A DNA stretch of 64,000 nucleotides. It comes from Shimia ponticola (lineage in GTDB: Bacteria > Pseudomonadota > Alphaproteobacteria > Rhodobacterales > Rhodobacteraceae). Position 1 is the first letter of the stretch, and each line of letters starts with the position of its first letter. Below are positions 9,897-18,051 of this stretch, piece after piece. The DNA is taken from contig NZ_VCDK01000002.1 of assembly GCF_007995215.1 (NCBI RefSeq), positions 248,001-312,000 of the forward strand, read 5' to 3'. Made by a program: the position numbers and the translations under genes. The notes under the pieces were generated by a model. The model made no database searches and was not told where the DNA came from. It saw only the letters and a program-made list of their open reading frames with translations.

Positions 9897-9985
9897 ATGT
9901 ATTCAGGTAGTGCGGCGCGCCATGCCTTTCCAACACCGAAAACGCGTGTTAGGGGCCGCGCAAAGTTAAACCAATGGAGTGACCC

Positions 9986-10408
9986 ATGGCTCTTGAGCGC
10001 ACCTTCTCGATCATCAAGCCCGACGCAACCCGCCGCAACCTGACTGGCAAGATCAATGCCAAGTTCGAAGAAGCAGGCCTGCGCATCGTCGCACAAAAAC
10101 GCATCCACCTGACCAAAGCACAGGCGGGTGAGTTTTATGCTGTCCACAAAGAGCGTCCTTTCTACGACGAACTGTGCGAATTCATGGCGTCCGAGCCAAT
10201 CATCGCACAGGTTCTGGAAGGTGAAGGCGCAATTGCGAAAAACCGCGAAGTCATGGGCGCAACCAACCCAGCAGACGCGGCACCTGGTACGATCCGTGCA
10301 GAGTTCGCTGAATCCGTCGGCGAAAACTCGGTTCACGGTTCGGATGCACCTGAAACGGCAGCGGTAGAAATCGCGTATTTCTTCTCGGGTCTCGAATTGG
10401 TCGGCTAA
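9986..10408 (+). CDS. ndk: nucleoside diphosphate kinase
   Basis: Ndk transfers the gamma phosphate of ATP to nucleoside diphosphates and balances the NTP pools. The 140-residue sequence is full length and starts [17 protein letters not shown]. The phospho-accepting histidine lies in NSVHGSD (His117), and the nucleotide-binding residues around KERPFY and [12 protein letters not shown] are present. GGAG sits nine bases before the ATG. It is monocistronic, bounded by a strong terminator 27 bases downstream. Confidence 0.97.
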   Translation: MALERTFSIIKPDATRRNLTGKINAKFEEAGLRIVAQKRIHLTKAQAGEFYAVHKERPFYDELCEFMASEPIIAQVLEGEGAIAKNREVMGATNPADAAPGTIRAEFAESVGENSVHGSDAPETAAVEIAYFFSGLELVG

Positions 10409-10434
10409 GGCTTCCACGTTCTAGAAACAGAAAA

Positions 10435-10463
10435 GGCGTCCGGAGTGATCCGGGCGCCTTTTT
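10435..10463 (+). terminator. intrinsic terminator of ndk
   Basis: A 10-bp stem (GGCGTCCGGA pairing with TCCGGGCGCC, one G-T wobble) with the loop GTGA is followed directly by a run of five T. It is placed 27 bases after the ndk stop. Confidence 0.9.
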
Positions 10464-10481
10464 CGTTTCGTCAGTCAGGTT

Positions 10482-10925
10482 TCACGCAGCGTGGCTACGT
10501 TGATCGCCCGTCAGGGTGCCTTGTGCGTTCTCGTCGGCAGGGACTTTGCCACACCGTTCAAGATGGCGGCGCAGTAAACGCGTGTTGCGCAGGTTGCCTT
10601 TCCACCCAATGTCAAACAGATCACCAAGCAGAGGGATTGAACCCAGCGCCGCGTCAACACCAGCATTAAATGTCATGCGACCAATCAATGGCCATGGTGC
10701 GCCCATGCGGCGGCTTTGGGCGATAATGTAAACAGTCGGTGCCAACGCGGCTGCGTCGCCGATCCCCGGAACAAGACCCATAATCGAGTCTGCACCCACA
10801 CGGATGTTCGTGCCGGGAACACGGAACAGTGCGTCCATGTTGGTTGCGAGCCGCTCTAGCCGTTCCAAACGCCGCGAGTTGCTGGCACTTGCCCGCTTGG
10901 CCGCCTGCGGTGACCTATCAGGCAT
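10482..10925 (-). CDS. DUF4112 domain protein
   Basis: 147-residue protein of the DUF4112 family, with the characteristic stretches FRVPGTNIRVGADSIMGLVPGIGDAA and ALGSIPLLGDLFDIGWKGN, and hydrophobic segments near residues 50-75 and 90-110. The basic N-terminus is probably cytoplasmic. The function is unknown. The ATG lies inside the end of the upstream Pmp3-like gene (8-base overlap in another frame), so the two small membrane proteins are probably made together. Confidence 0.85.
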   Translation of the reverse strand: MPDRSPQAAKRASASNSRRLERLERLATNMDALFRVPGTNIRVGADSIMGLVPGIGDAAALAPTVYIIAQSRRMGAPWPLIGRMTFNAGVDAALGSIPLLGDLFDIGWKGNLRNTRLLRRHLERCGKVPADENAQGTLTGDQRSHAA

Positions 10926-11091
10926 GCCGCGGCTCTTTGGCGATGATCCAGACTGCGTGCACGATGCCCGGAATGTAACCCAGCAAGGTCAGCACGATAT
11001 TCAGCCAGAAATGCTTGCCCAGACCCACCTGAAAGAAAACGCCCAGCGGCGGCAGCAGAATGGAAAGAACGATACGCAGAAAGTCATTCAT
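10918..11091 (-). CDS. YqaE/Pmp3 family small membrane protein
   Basis: 57-residue hydrophobic protein, starting MNDFLRIVLSILLPPLGVFF and ending IVHAVWIIAKEPRHA. Two transmembrane helices with the conserved PPLGVFFQVGLG and LLGYIPGIVHA motifs identify the UPF0057/Pmp3 family, which in yeast and plants affects membrane potential and salt tolerance. A GGAG lies just upstream of the ATG. It overlaps the start of the DUF4112 gene. Confidence 0.9.
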   Translation of the reverse strand: MNDFLRIVLSILLPPLGVFFQVGLGKHFWLNIVLTLLGYIPGIVHAVWIIAKEPRHA

Positions 11092-11155
11092 GACGGGCTC
11101 CTTCGGTTATTACCTACGAGAGCAACCATTGAAAGCCGCGCGTTGTTCCCGCGTT

Positions 11156-11482
11156 TCAGCGGCGCAGGCCTGTGCCGATGGCGTCCAATACAGGCTCGAT
11201 GCCTATGTCTGTGACGGGTTTGCAGCGCTTTTTGAGGTCGTCGAATGACTTGCGCAACTGGGCTTTTTCTTCGCCCTTGCAATCATTCCAGGGCCGTCCC
11301 TGAAGCGCCATGTGCAGGACGTAATAACCAATGAAATGCGGTCGCGTCCCGCCTTCCAACAACTTTGCATAAGCTGCATCAGCGCCAAGCTCGATCAGCT
11401 CTTCTGCCGTGGTAATTCCGACGGCGGCGAATTCCCGTACCGATGCCGGTCCAAGATTCCGCAATGTGTCGATACTGGCCAT
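11156..11482 (-). CDS. TfoX/Sxy C-terminal domain protein
   Basis: 108-residue protein with only the C-terminal domain of TfoX/Sxy: the helix-hairpin-helix-like LRNLGPASVREFAAVGI and the following LIELGADAAYAKLLEGG and LYYVLHMALQG-type segment. In gammaproteobacteria full-length TfoX co-activates competence genes with CRP; free-standing C-terminal domains have no known role. The C-terminal 30 residues are basic. It follows the small 11550-11645 reading frame on the same strand. Confidence 0.82.
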   Translation of the reverse strand: MASIDTLRNLGPASVREFAAVGITTAEELIELGADAAYAKLLEGGTRPHFIGYYVLHMALQGRPWNDCKGEEKAQLRKSFDDLKKRCKPVTDIGIEPVLDAIGTGLRR

Positions 11483-11549
11483 GCGTGCCAGATTAGGTCC
11501 GTCTTTCCATCAAGGAAAGTGCAACGGCTTGGTCTTCATCGCGGCCCGT

Positions 11550-11645
11550 TCACAGAGCGGCCCAGTCCTTGAACTCAAAGCCGGGCTTTGCTGGTGCAGG
11601 CGCAGGCGCCGGTTGTGGTTGGGGGTGTTGTGGGTCCTTGGGCAT
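11550..11645 (-). CDS. small proline/alanine-rich protein, unrecognised
   Basis: 31-codon frame, starting MPKDPQHPQPQPAPAPAPAK and ending FEFKDWAAL. AAGGA stands nine bases before the ATG, a good ribosome site, and the frame sits on the same strand as its neighbours. I do not recognise the family. It could be a short Pro-Ala spacer peptide or a chance frame, and conservation in relatives would decide. Confidence 0.45.
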   Translation of the reverse strand: MPKDPQHPQPQPAPAPAPAKPGFEFKDWAAL

Positions 11646-11758
11646 TTCGTTGATCCTTGCGTTGTTACATCAACTGCAAAAGCATCCTTGCCCAAAAACA
11701 TGGCAACAGCATGGCGGGACTTCTGCACCTCTGACGCAGGTGTGAAGCGCAAGTGAAC

Positions 11759-12628
11759 CTAGACCTCGATCAAACCAGATTGCAGCGGGTCCCTGCGACG
11801 GCGGTCGCGGTATTCCTTTGGTGTGGTCCCATAGTGATCTTTGAACAGCCGATGAAAGTAGCTCATGTTGCCAAAACCGCATTCAGCCGCGATCTGGTCG
11901 AGACTGTCCGAGGTTCCGGCCATGAGCATCGCAGCATGTTGAATGCGGATGCGGTTGACGTATTGCGTCGGCGACGCGCCCAGGTGTTTGCGCGCCTGTC
12001 GGCAGACATGCTCTTGTGCCCGCCCGGCGGCCTGCACAAAGCCCGCTCCACCCGCGCGAAAAACCTCTGGGTCTTTCGCAGCCTCGCATGCGCGCAACAG
12101 CCAATCGGGGGCGGAGGGACCGATGATGGCAACCTCGTCGAGCACAAAGGTCATCATTGTCAGGAGAAAATGCTCAATTCGCACGAGGCTTCTTAGGCTC
12201 GACCGGAGCGACATGGTTGTATTTATCGCCCGTTCCAGTTGCGGTCCTTCGAGGCGAAGCGTTGTGGGGTGGGCGTCCCTAGACCAAAAGAAACGACCTG
12301 CGAACTCTTTTGGGTAGCGGGCCAATAGGTGATCGGCGCTTTCATTGCGGAACATGATGTTCAGGATGCGGCAGCCGGTCTGGGCGTCGGCCTGAAGTCC
12401 GTGGCGGTCATCAGGACGCAAAAACACCATCTGACCGGTTGTGAGCACTTCTGTTTTTCCGTTGATCCAATGGGTGACGCTGCCGTCTTCGATCAGCATG
12501 AGCTCGTGGTAATCATGGAAATGAAGCGCCCGCGGTTTGCGCGCGGTCAATTGCTTGCGGGCAAAGTGATAGGCCTCATCCTGCCGCAAGTAATTGTCAA
12601 TCTGGAACACAGTAGGTGCGGCAAACAT
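11759..12628 (-). CDS. AraC family transcriptional regulator (cupin sensor domain)
   Basis: 289-residue regulator with an N-terminal cupin sensor (HFHDYHELMLIEDGSVTHW near residues 38-56) and C-terminal paired helix-turn-helix motifs, the second reading SLDQIAAECGFGNMSYFHRLFKDHYGTTPKEYR. ATG 12628 is chosen over GTG 12634 because AAAGG stands nine bases before it. It is transcribed away from the dioxygenase/ABC/mannosidase genes. The cupin plus AraC plan is typical of regulators of sugar or glycoside uptake loci, so it probably activates the divergent cluster in response to its substrate. Confidence 0.88.
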   Translation of the reverse strand: MFAAPTVFQIDNYLRQDEAYHFARKQLTARKPRALHFHDYHELMLIEDGSVTHWINGKTEVLTTGQMVFLRPDDRHGLQADAQTGCRILNIMFRNESADHLLARYPKEFAGRFFWSRDAHPTTLRLEGPQLERAINTTMSLRSSLRSLVRIEHFLLTMMTFVLDEVAIIGPSAPDWLLRACEAAKDPEVFRAGGAGFVQAAGRAQEHVCRQARKHLGASPTQYVNRIRIQHAAMLMAGTSDSLDQIAAECGFGNMSYFHRLFKDHYGTTPKEYRDRRRRDPLQSGLIEV

Positions 12629-12783
12629 AGGCACATACCTTTATTATGCAGGTGCAGAAACCGCTTACGCGGACTGACTGAAAATCAATATAGTACATAA
12701 ATATGTCAAGTTTGGACCTGCCGATCTTTTTTTGCTGTCGCTAACGTCAGTGCATCTGCTGAACACACCACCCCGAAGGCCCC
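12629..12783. promoter_or_regulatory. divergent control region between the AraC regulator and the dioxygenase cluster
   Basis: 155-base gap, clearly more AT-rich than the flanking genes around 12680-12720. It contains the short inverted repeat ACATA-AA-TATGT at 12695-12706 and an AATATAGTA stretch just before it that could be part of a -10 element. As the only gap between the regulator and its probable target, it is the likely operator region. No operator sequence is known for this regulator. Confidence 0.5.
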
Positions 12784-13614
12784 ATGAACACGCCGCTCCG
12801 CGATCTGAGTTTTCTACCTGCTTCACAGGCAGATTTGCTGCGTCTCAGTGAGCAGGACGTCGCGCATTACAATCGCGAAGGCTTTGTGCAGCCATTCGAT
12901 GTATTCGATGCCCAAGAAATCGCCGGGATTAGATCCGACGTGGATGGGATGATGGCGGCGTTGGGCGAGGCGGGCAATTACGGGATTAATTGCTATCAAG
13001 CGCGGCTTGCTCAGATTTGGGATATCGCGACGGACGCGCGTATTCTCGATCATGTGCAAGACATCATCGGCCCGGACATCATTTGCTGGGCATCCGCCAT
13101 CCTGTCGAAGAAGCCGCATGACCCCAAGCAGGTGCCGTGGCATCAAGATGCAAGCTTCTGGAGCCTCTCTCCCGCGCGCACGGTGACCGTCTGGCTAGCG
13201 ATTGATGATGCGGATGAGGCAAACAGCGCGATGCGTTTCATTCCGCGGACCCACACGATGGGCGCGCTGGAGACATCAGCAACGGACGGAGCATCGGTAT
13301 TTCACATTGAGACCGCTGGCGCCGACGAATTGGGGCAACCGTTTACCAACTGCCTGCGGGCCGGGCAAATTTCGCTTCACGCCGACATGCTTGTTCACGG
13401 TTCGCTGGCCAATACTTCAGATCGTCGTCGCTGTGGCCTGACACTGCGCTATTGCCCGCCAAGCGTTCGCATCGCGGATGCAAATTGGGCGCAAGGTGTC
13501 GAAGCGATCCTGTGCCGTGGGTCGGATCCGTCAGGCCATTGGACCCACCATCCGCGACCAGACAACACCGACATCACGGCGACCAACAGCCCCCATGTCA
13601 TTGGCAACAACTAG
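12784..13614 (+). CDS. phytanoyl-CoA dioxygenase (PhyH) family enzyme 1
   Basis: 276-residue Fe(II)/2-oxoglutarate-dependent oxygenase. The iron triad is visible: HQD in VPWHQDASFW (His120, Asp122) and the distal His205 in VHGSLAN. Basic residues for the 2-oxoglutarate carboxylate follow in RRRCGLTLRY. Such enzymes hydroxylate unactivated C-H bonds of fatty acyl groups, amino acids, ectoine, phosphonates and others, so the substrate is not predictable from family alone. It is the first gene of the block divergent from the AraC regulator; the MBL gene follows 15 bases later. Confidence 0.87.
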   Translation: MNTPLRDLSFLPASQADLLRLSEQDVAHYNREGFVQPFDVFDAQEIAGIRSDVDGMMAALGEAGNYGINCYQARLAQIWDIATDARILDHVQDIIGPDIICWASAILSKKPHDPKQVPWHQDASFWSLSPARTVTVWLAIDDADEANSAMRFIPRTHTMGALETSATDGASVFHIETAGADELGQPFTNCLRAGQISLHADMLVHGSLANTSDRRRCGLTLRYCPPSVRIADANWAQGVEAILCRGSDPSGHWTHHPRPDNTDITATNSPHVIGNN

Positions 13615-13629
13615 GAGCGCACCCGCCAT

Positions 13630-14310
13630 ATGAAGATCAAATGGTATGGCCATGCGGCCTTCCGCATAGTTCCTGAGCAGGGGCCTGTGACGATCACGGA
13701 CCCTTACACGCCCGAGGGCGTGGGCTATGCGCCGATTGCTGATCCGGCAGAATTGGTTTTGATCTCATCAGATGACGACAGTGCGCATTGCCGCGCGGAT
13801 TTGATCAGCGGTGAGCCTGAGGTTCTGAACGCGTTGACGGTGGCGCAAAACGACGGGTCAGCGAGCGCGGGTGGGTTGACTGTCACTGCCATCGAAGCTG
13901 CTGAATGGGACCATCACCCAGAGCATGAAGTGCCCGGCCAAAACGGCATGTACCGGTGGGAAATGGACGGCATCAAATGCGCGCATATGGGAGACGTCGG
14001 CAATCCGCTGACCGATGCGCAGCAGGCGTTTTTCGAAGACGTCGATATTCTGTTTGCGCTGGCAGGTGGATACCTGACGATCGAGTTGCCGGATCTGATG
14101 GAAATGATCCATCGTACGCGGCCCAAACTGGTCATCCCGATGCACTTCCGGACGCTGACTTATCGGCCGCGCAACACGATGTGGATCGAGAGTTTCTTGA
14201 GCCATTTCAAGGATGAAGATGTCGATTTTGCCTTTGCGAGCGAGATCGAGATCACAAAGGAACAACTGCCTGAACGTACTCGCGTCATGGTTATGGACTA
14301 CGTACGATAA
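13630..14310 (+). CDS. MBL-fold metallo-hydrolase-like protein with altered metal site
   Basis: 226-residue protein of the COG2220/UlaG-like branch of the metallo-beta-lactamase fold. The start MKIKWYGHAAFRI, the later HMGDVG and the PMHFRT elements match the branch. The usual HxHxDH metal motif is replaced: at about residues 45-52 the sequence reads LISSDDDSAHC, so the aligned residues become D-x-D-x-A-H. The protein may bind a different metal set or have lost hydrolase activity. It sits between a PhyH enzyme and the ABC binding protein, which ties it to the same pathway. Confidence 0.75.
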   Translation: MKIKWYGHAAFRIVPEQGPVTITDPYTPEGVGYAPIADPAELVLISSDDDSAHCRADLISGEPEVLNALTVAQNDGSASAGGLTVTAIEAAEWDHHPEHEVPGQNGMYRWEMDGIKCAHMGDVGNPLTDAQQAFFEDVDILFALAGGYLTIELPDLMEMIHRTRPKLVIPMHFRTLTYRPRNTMWIESFLSHFKDEDVDFAFASEIEITKEQLPERTRVMVMDYVR

Positions 14311-14366
14311 GGTGATTGAACTGCGCGCCGGTCAACGTACTGACGCGCCAATTTGGGAGGAAAAAC

Positions 14367-16097
14367 ATGACTTTAACCAAACGACTTCTCGGGGCGTCTG
14401 CTGTCGCCCTTCTGGCGGCGACGGGTGCGCTGGCTCAGGATGTGGCGCGGGAAGACACCGTCATCTTTGATCTGGACCGGACAATCAAAGACCCTTCGAA
14501 TTTCAACTGGTTCACCCCCGGCACCAAACGGATGCATGGTGCGCATCAGGCCATGTGGGAGCCGCTCTTCATCCTGAACTACGGCACCGGTGAGCTGGAC
14601 CCGTGGTTGGCCACTGGGTTTGAGGCCAATGACGACAGCACCGAATTCACGATCAGCCTGCGCGAAGGCGTGGAATGGTCGGATGGTGCGGCGTTCACCG
14701 CCGATGACGTGACATTCACCGTGAACATGGCGCTGACGAATGAGGAAATCTCATCGCGTGAGGCAGCCACGATCCGTGCTCAGGTGGCATCGGTTGAAAA
14801 GATCGACGACCTGACCGTCAAGTTCACCCTTAACAATCCGAACCCGCGCTTCATGGTCGAAAACTTTGGCGTGCGCATCTTTGGGTCGTTCCTGATCATG
14901 CCGGAACACATTTGGAACGGTCAGGACCCGGCAACATTTGCCTTTTCGAGCCCGATTGGCACTGGGCCATACACGCTCACCAGCGCCGCAACGAACCGCG
15001 CGATCTGGGATCGGAACGACGATTGGTGGGGTGCCAAGACGGGCTTCATGGACCTGCCCGAGCCTCTGCGCCTGATTTGGCTTGAATCCGGTGGCGAAGA
15101 AAGCCGCGCGCAGTTGATGGCGACCAACCAACTGGACGCCGCACAAAACGTCAGCGTCGGCACGTTTGAAGCGATCCGCGCCCAGAACTCAAACGTGACC
15201 GCCTGGTACGACGATTTCCCGTATGCAGCCGCAGACCCTTGCGCGCGTCAGCTTGAAATCAACACCACCGTCGCGCCATGGGACAACGCCAACCTGCGCC
15301 GCGCTGTGGCGATGATCATCGACCGGACGCAGATCGCGAATGTCGCAGCAGAAGGCGCGACCGTTCCATCACGGACGATGTTTGCCGAGTACGGGTCAAT
15401 GGCACCTTTCATTGATGCCGTGGTTGAGGCCGGTTTGGACCTGCCTGCACGTGGTGACATGGAAGCGGGCAAGGCCATGATCGAGGCCGAAGGCTGGTCC
15501 ATGAATGGCGACGGCGTCTACGAGAAAGACGGTGAAGAACTGGCGGTCAAGATCCACGTGAATTCGGCATCGACCGAATACACACGGACCATCGACGTCA
15601 TTGTTGAACAGCTGAACCGGGCAGGGATCAAAGCCTCGTCCGTGCCAGTCGAAAACGGCGTCTTCTGGGGCGAGGTACTGCCATTCGGTGCCTACGAGAT
15701 GTCCTATAGCTGGCTGTCCTGCGGCTCGGTGAACGAGCCATGGGCGTCCATGGGCCGCTACACGGTCAAGGATGTTGTTCCAGTCGGCGAACGAAGCCCC
15801 GGCTTTAACAACACCGCGCGTTGGGATGGACCAGAGGCCGAAGCCTACTCGGAAATCGTGGATGGCATGGCAAACCTGCCTTTGGGCGATGAGGCCATCC
15901 CGGGCATGGTGGCAGAAGCCTATCAACATCTGGATGCAGGCATGCCTTTCATCCCGCTGGTGCAGTCGTTCAAGCTGTTGCCCATGAACGAAACCTATTG
16001 GACCGGTTGGCCGTCAAACGACAACTACTACAACCATCCGTTCTTCTGGTGGAACCATACGCACCAGATCATCCACAACCTTGAAAAGGCTGGCTAA
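14367..16097 (+). CDS. ABC transporter substrate-binding protein (family 5)
   Basis: 576-residue periplasmic binding protein of the DppA/OppA type. It has a signal peptide (KRLLGASAVALLAATGALAQ) and the family stretches WEPLFILNYGTGELDPWLATG and SLREGVEWSDGAAFTADDV. ATG 14367 follows GGGAGG by seven bases. Family 5 proteins bind peptides but also oligosaccharides and glycosides. The length, and the mannosidase at the end of the same block, suggest a sugar-containing ligand. Two hairpins after the stop probably limit transcription into the downstream genes, as is common for abundant binding proteins. Confidence 0.92.
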   Translation: MTLTKRLLGASAVALLAATGALAQDVAREDTVIFDLDRTIKDPSNFNWFTPGTKRMHGAHQAMWEPLFILNYGTGELDPWLATGFEANDDSTEFTISLREGVEWSDGAAFTADDVTFTVNMALTNEEISSREAATIRAQVASVEKIDDLTVKFTLNNPNPRFMVENFGVRIFGSFLIMPEHIWNGQDPATFAFSSPIGTGPYTLTSAATNRAIWDRNDDWWGAKTGFMDLPEPLRLIWLESGGEESRAQLMATNQLDAAQNVSVGTFEAIRAQNSNVTAWYDDFPYAAADPCARQLEINTTVAPWDNANLRRAVAMIIDRTQIANVAAEGATVPSRTMFAEYGSMAPFIDAVVEAGLDLPARGDMEAGKAMIEAEGWSMNGDGVYEKDGEELAVKIHVNSASTEYTRTIDVIVEQLNRAGIKASSVPVENGVFWGEVLPFGAYEMSYSWLSCGSVNEPWASMGRYTVKDVVPVGERSPGFNNTARWDGPEAEAYSEIVDGMANLPLGDEAIPGMVAEAYQHLDAGMPFIPLVQSFKLLPMNETYWTGWPSNDNYYNHPFFWWNHTHQIIHNLEKAG

Positions 16098-16104
16098 GCC
16101 TTTT
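16084..16104 (+). terminator. hairpin at the stop of the binding-protein gene
   Basis: A perfect 8-bp stem, AAAAGGCT with AGCCTTTT, and loop GGCTA surround the TAA stop. The stem itself ends in a short T run. It probably acts as a weak terminator or mRNA 3' stabiliser inside the operon. Confidence 0.55.
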
Positions 16105-16147
16105 GGGTGAAATACAAATCTCGTTTGAGAGGTTTGCAAACAAAAGC

Positions 16148-16171
16148 GATCCGGCGGGCAGCCGCCGGGTC
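16148..16171 (+). other. GC-rich intercistronic hairpin
   Basis: A 10-bp stem, GATCCGGCGG with CCGCCGGGTC (one G-T wobble), and loop GCAG lie between the binding-protein gene and the second PhyH gene. No T run follows, so an mRNA-stabilising or pausing role is more likely than termination. Confidence 0.5.
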
Positions 16172-16194
16172 GTACCCCAGACAAGGAACATGGC

Positions 16195-16959
16195 ATGGGT
16201 ATCGCGGATTTCTTCACCGAACACGGCTACTATCACGCGAAGGGTGTTTTTGACGCCGAGGCGCTGCGCCCGTTGGCGACAGATTTTGAACGGATTGTAT
16301 CGCAGCTAACCGCGTCTGAAGAGCAGATCGACGCCACCTGGGACGGCGATGCCACGGCGACACTCGCGCGGGCCGATGATCGGATCCTGCATACTCACAA
16401 CGTACAGAAGTATTCACGCGCATGGATGGACGGCTTTTTGAGCGAAGCTTTTCTAGCGCCAGTCCGGGCAATCCTCGGCAATGACGTGATCCTGCACCAT
16501 TCCAAGCTCTTTCAAAAACCTGCCGAAAACGGATCGCCGTTTCCGATGCATCAGGATTGGCCGTATTTTCCGACCGTTAATGACAGCATGATTGCCGGGA
16601 TCGTGCATGTGTCCGATGCCACGGATCAGATGGGCTGTCTGCGGGTGTGGCCCGGCTCGCACCGTTTGGGGCGCGTACAGGGCGCGAATGGGCGGCAGCA
16701 GAATGACCTGCTGGATGCGCACCCAATCGAAGAGGCAACTGTCGTCGAAGCAAAGGCAGGCGACGTCGTTTTTTTCCATTACTTCACGCTGCACGGGTCG
16801 ATGCCAAACCGCAGCGATCGAACCCGCAAGACTGTGCTGTGCCAGATGTATGCAGGCACGGATCGGATTGAGGATGGGAACCAGCATCCGGATGAGCGTT
16901 TGGTTTTAAGCGGTTGGAATCACAACATAAGCCGTGCCGCCGCCGGTCAGGCGATGTAG
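16195..16959 (+). CDS. phytanoyl-CoA dioxygenase (PhyH) family enzyme 2
   Basis: 254-residue Fe(II)/2-oxoglutarate oxygenase. The iron ligands are His119 and Asp121 in PMHQDWPYFP and His200 in FTLHGSMPNRS. Arg209 and Arg211 nearby are candidate 2-oxoglutarate binders. It shares little sequence with the first PhyH of the block, so the two probably act on different positions or steps. AAGGA precedes the ATG by seven bases. It lies between the binding protein and the permeases, the position of a catabolic enzyme for the imported compound. Confidence 0.87.
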   Translation: MGIADFFTEHGYYHAKGVFDAEALRPLATDFERIVSQLTASEEQIDATWDGDATATLARADDRILHTHNVQKYSRAWMDGFLSEAFLAPVRAILGNDVILHHSKLFQKPAENGSPFPMHQDWPYFPTVNDSMIAGIVHVSDATDQMGCLRVWPGSHRLGRVQGANGRQQNDLLDAHPIEEATVVEAKAGDVVFFHYFTLHGSMPNRSDRTRKTVLCQMYAGTDRIEDGNQHPDERLVLSGWNHNISRAAAGQAM

Positions 16960-17037
16960 CGCTCGCGCTGAAAACAGAGGCCGTCAAGAGAGACCACAAA
17001 ATGGTCCGCAGACAGACTGACAACAGGGAGGATTACC

Positions 17038-18048
17038 ATGGGGCGCATTCCCCGCAGCTATCTGATCAACCGGTTGATCACTCTTCTGCTGACCATCTGG
17101 ATCGCGGCAACGCTGATCTGGATCATCCCGCGACTGTCGCCGGTTGATCCCGCAGACATCATGCTGGGACGCATGGCCGCTGGGGCCGGGTCCGTGGCCA
17201 ATGCCGATGAGATGCTTGCGCAATTGCGCGCCTCATTTGGTCTCGATCAGCCGCTGATTGTTCAATATTTCAAATATCTCGGCAACATTCTGACCTTTGA
17301 TTTCGGGCTGTCGACGGCGTCCTTCCCGACCGAAGTCTCATCCCTGATCATGCGCGCGCTGCCATGGACGCTGGGACTTATGATCCTGTCGCTGATCATC
17401 ACTTTCGTAATTGGTAACCTGCTAGGCGCGCTGATGGTTTGGGAGCATTCTCCGAAGTTGGCCAAGGTCGCGATCCCCGCGGCGATGGTGTTCACGTCGA
17501 TCCCTCCGATCCTGTCAGGGCTGCTGCTGATGTGGATTTTCGCGGCCAAGTTACAGTGGTTCCCTTTGACCGGGGCTTACGGGCTCACGGTGGAACCAGG
17601 TTGGACGTGGGATTTCGTGCAGTCGGTCATCTGGCACGGCACGCTGCCTGCAGTGTCAATTGTGATCGTGACCTTCGGGTTCTGGGCGCTTGGGATGCGC
17701 GGTCTGATGATCACGGTACAGGGTGAGGATTACGTCACATTGGCCAAGGCCAAAGGGCTGAAAAACCGTTACATTCTCTACCGCTACATGATCCGCAACG
17801 CGATACTGCCGCAGATCACGGCCTTCGCGCTCAAGATCGGTCTGTTGATCGCTGGGCAGGTGCTGGTTGAACGCATCTTCGCCTATAACGGGATGGGCAA
17901 GCTTCTCTACGATGCGATCCTAGATCAGGATTTCCCGGTCATTCAGGGCATCAGCTACGTGATCATCCTTATGACTGCGCTCAGCGTTTTCCTTGTCGAT
18001 CTTATCTATCCGTTCATCGACCCCCGCATTAAACATGAGGGGAGCTAG
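17038..18048 (+). CDS. ABC transporter permease (DppB/OppB type)
   Basis: 336-residue inner membrane permease with six predicted segments, starting with ITLLLTIWIAATLIWIIPR near residue 15. The EAA-type cytoplasmic loop that docks the ATPase is present as GEDYVTLAKAKGLKNRYILYRYM. GGGAGG sits nine bases before the ATG. It pairs with the permease gene three bases downstream. Confidence 0.93.
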   Translation: MGRIPRSYLINRLITLLLTIWIAATLIWIIPRLSPVDPADIMLGRMAAGAGSVANADEMLAQLRASFGLDQPLIVQYFKYLGNILTFDFGLSTASFPTEVSSLIMRALPWTLGLMILSLIITFVIGNLLGALMVWEHSPKLAKVAIPAAMVFTSIPPILSGLLLMWIFAAKLQWFPLTGAYGLTVEPGWTWDFVQSVIWHGTLPAVSIVIVTFGFWALGMRGLMITVQGEDYVTLAKAKGLKNRYILYRYMIRNAILPQITAFALKIGLLIAGQVLVERIFAYNGMGKLLYDAILDQDFPVIQGISYVIILMTALSVFLVDLIYPFIDPRIKHEGS

Positions 18049-18051
18049 GCC

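Noticed and set aside
12695-12706. The ACATA-AA-TATGT repeat as a proven operator
   Set aside because: Five-base arms are expected by chance in AT-rich DNA. It is kept only as a minor lead.
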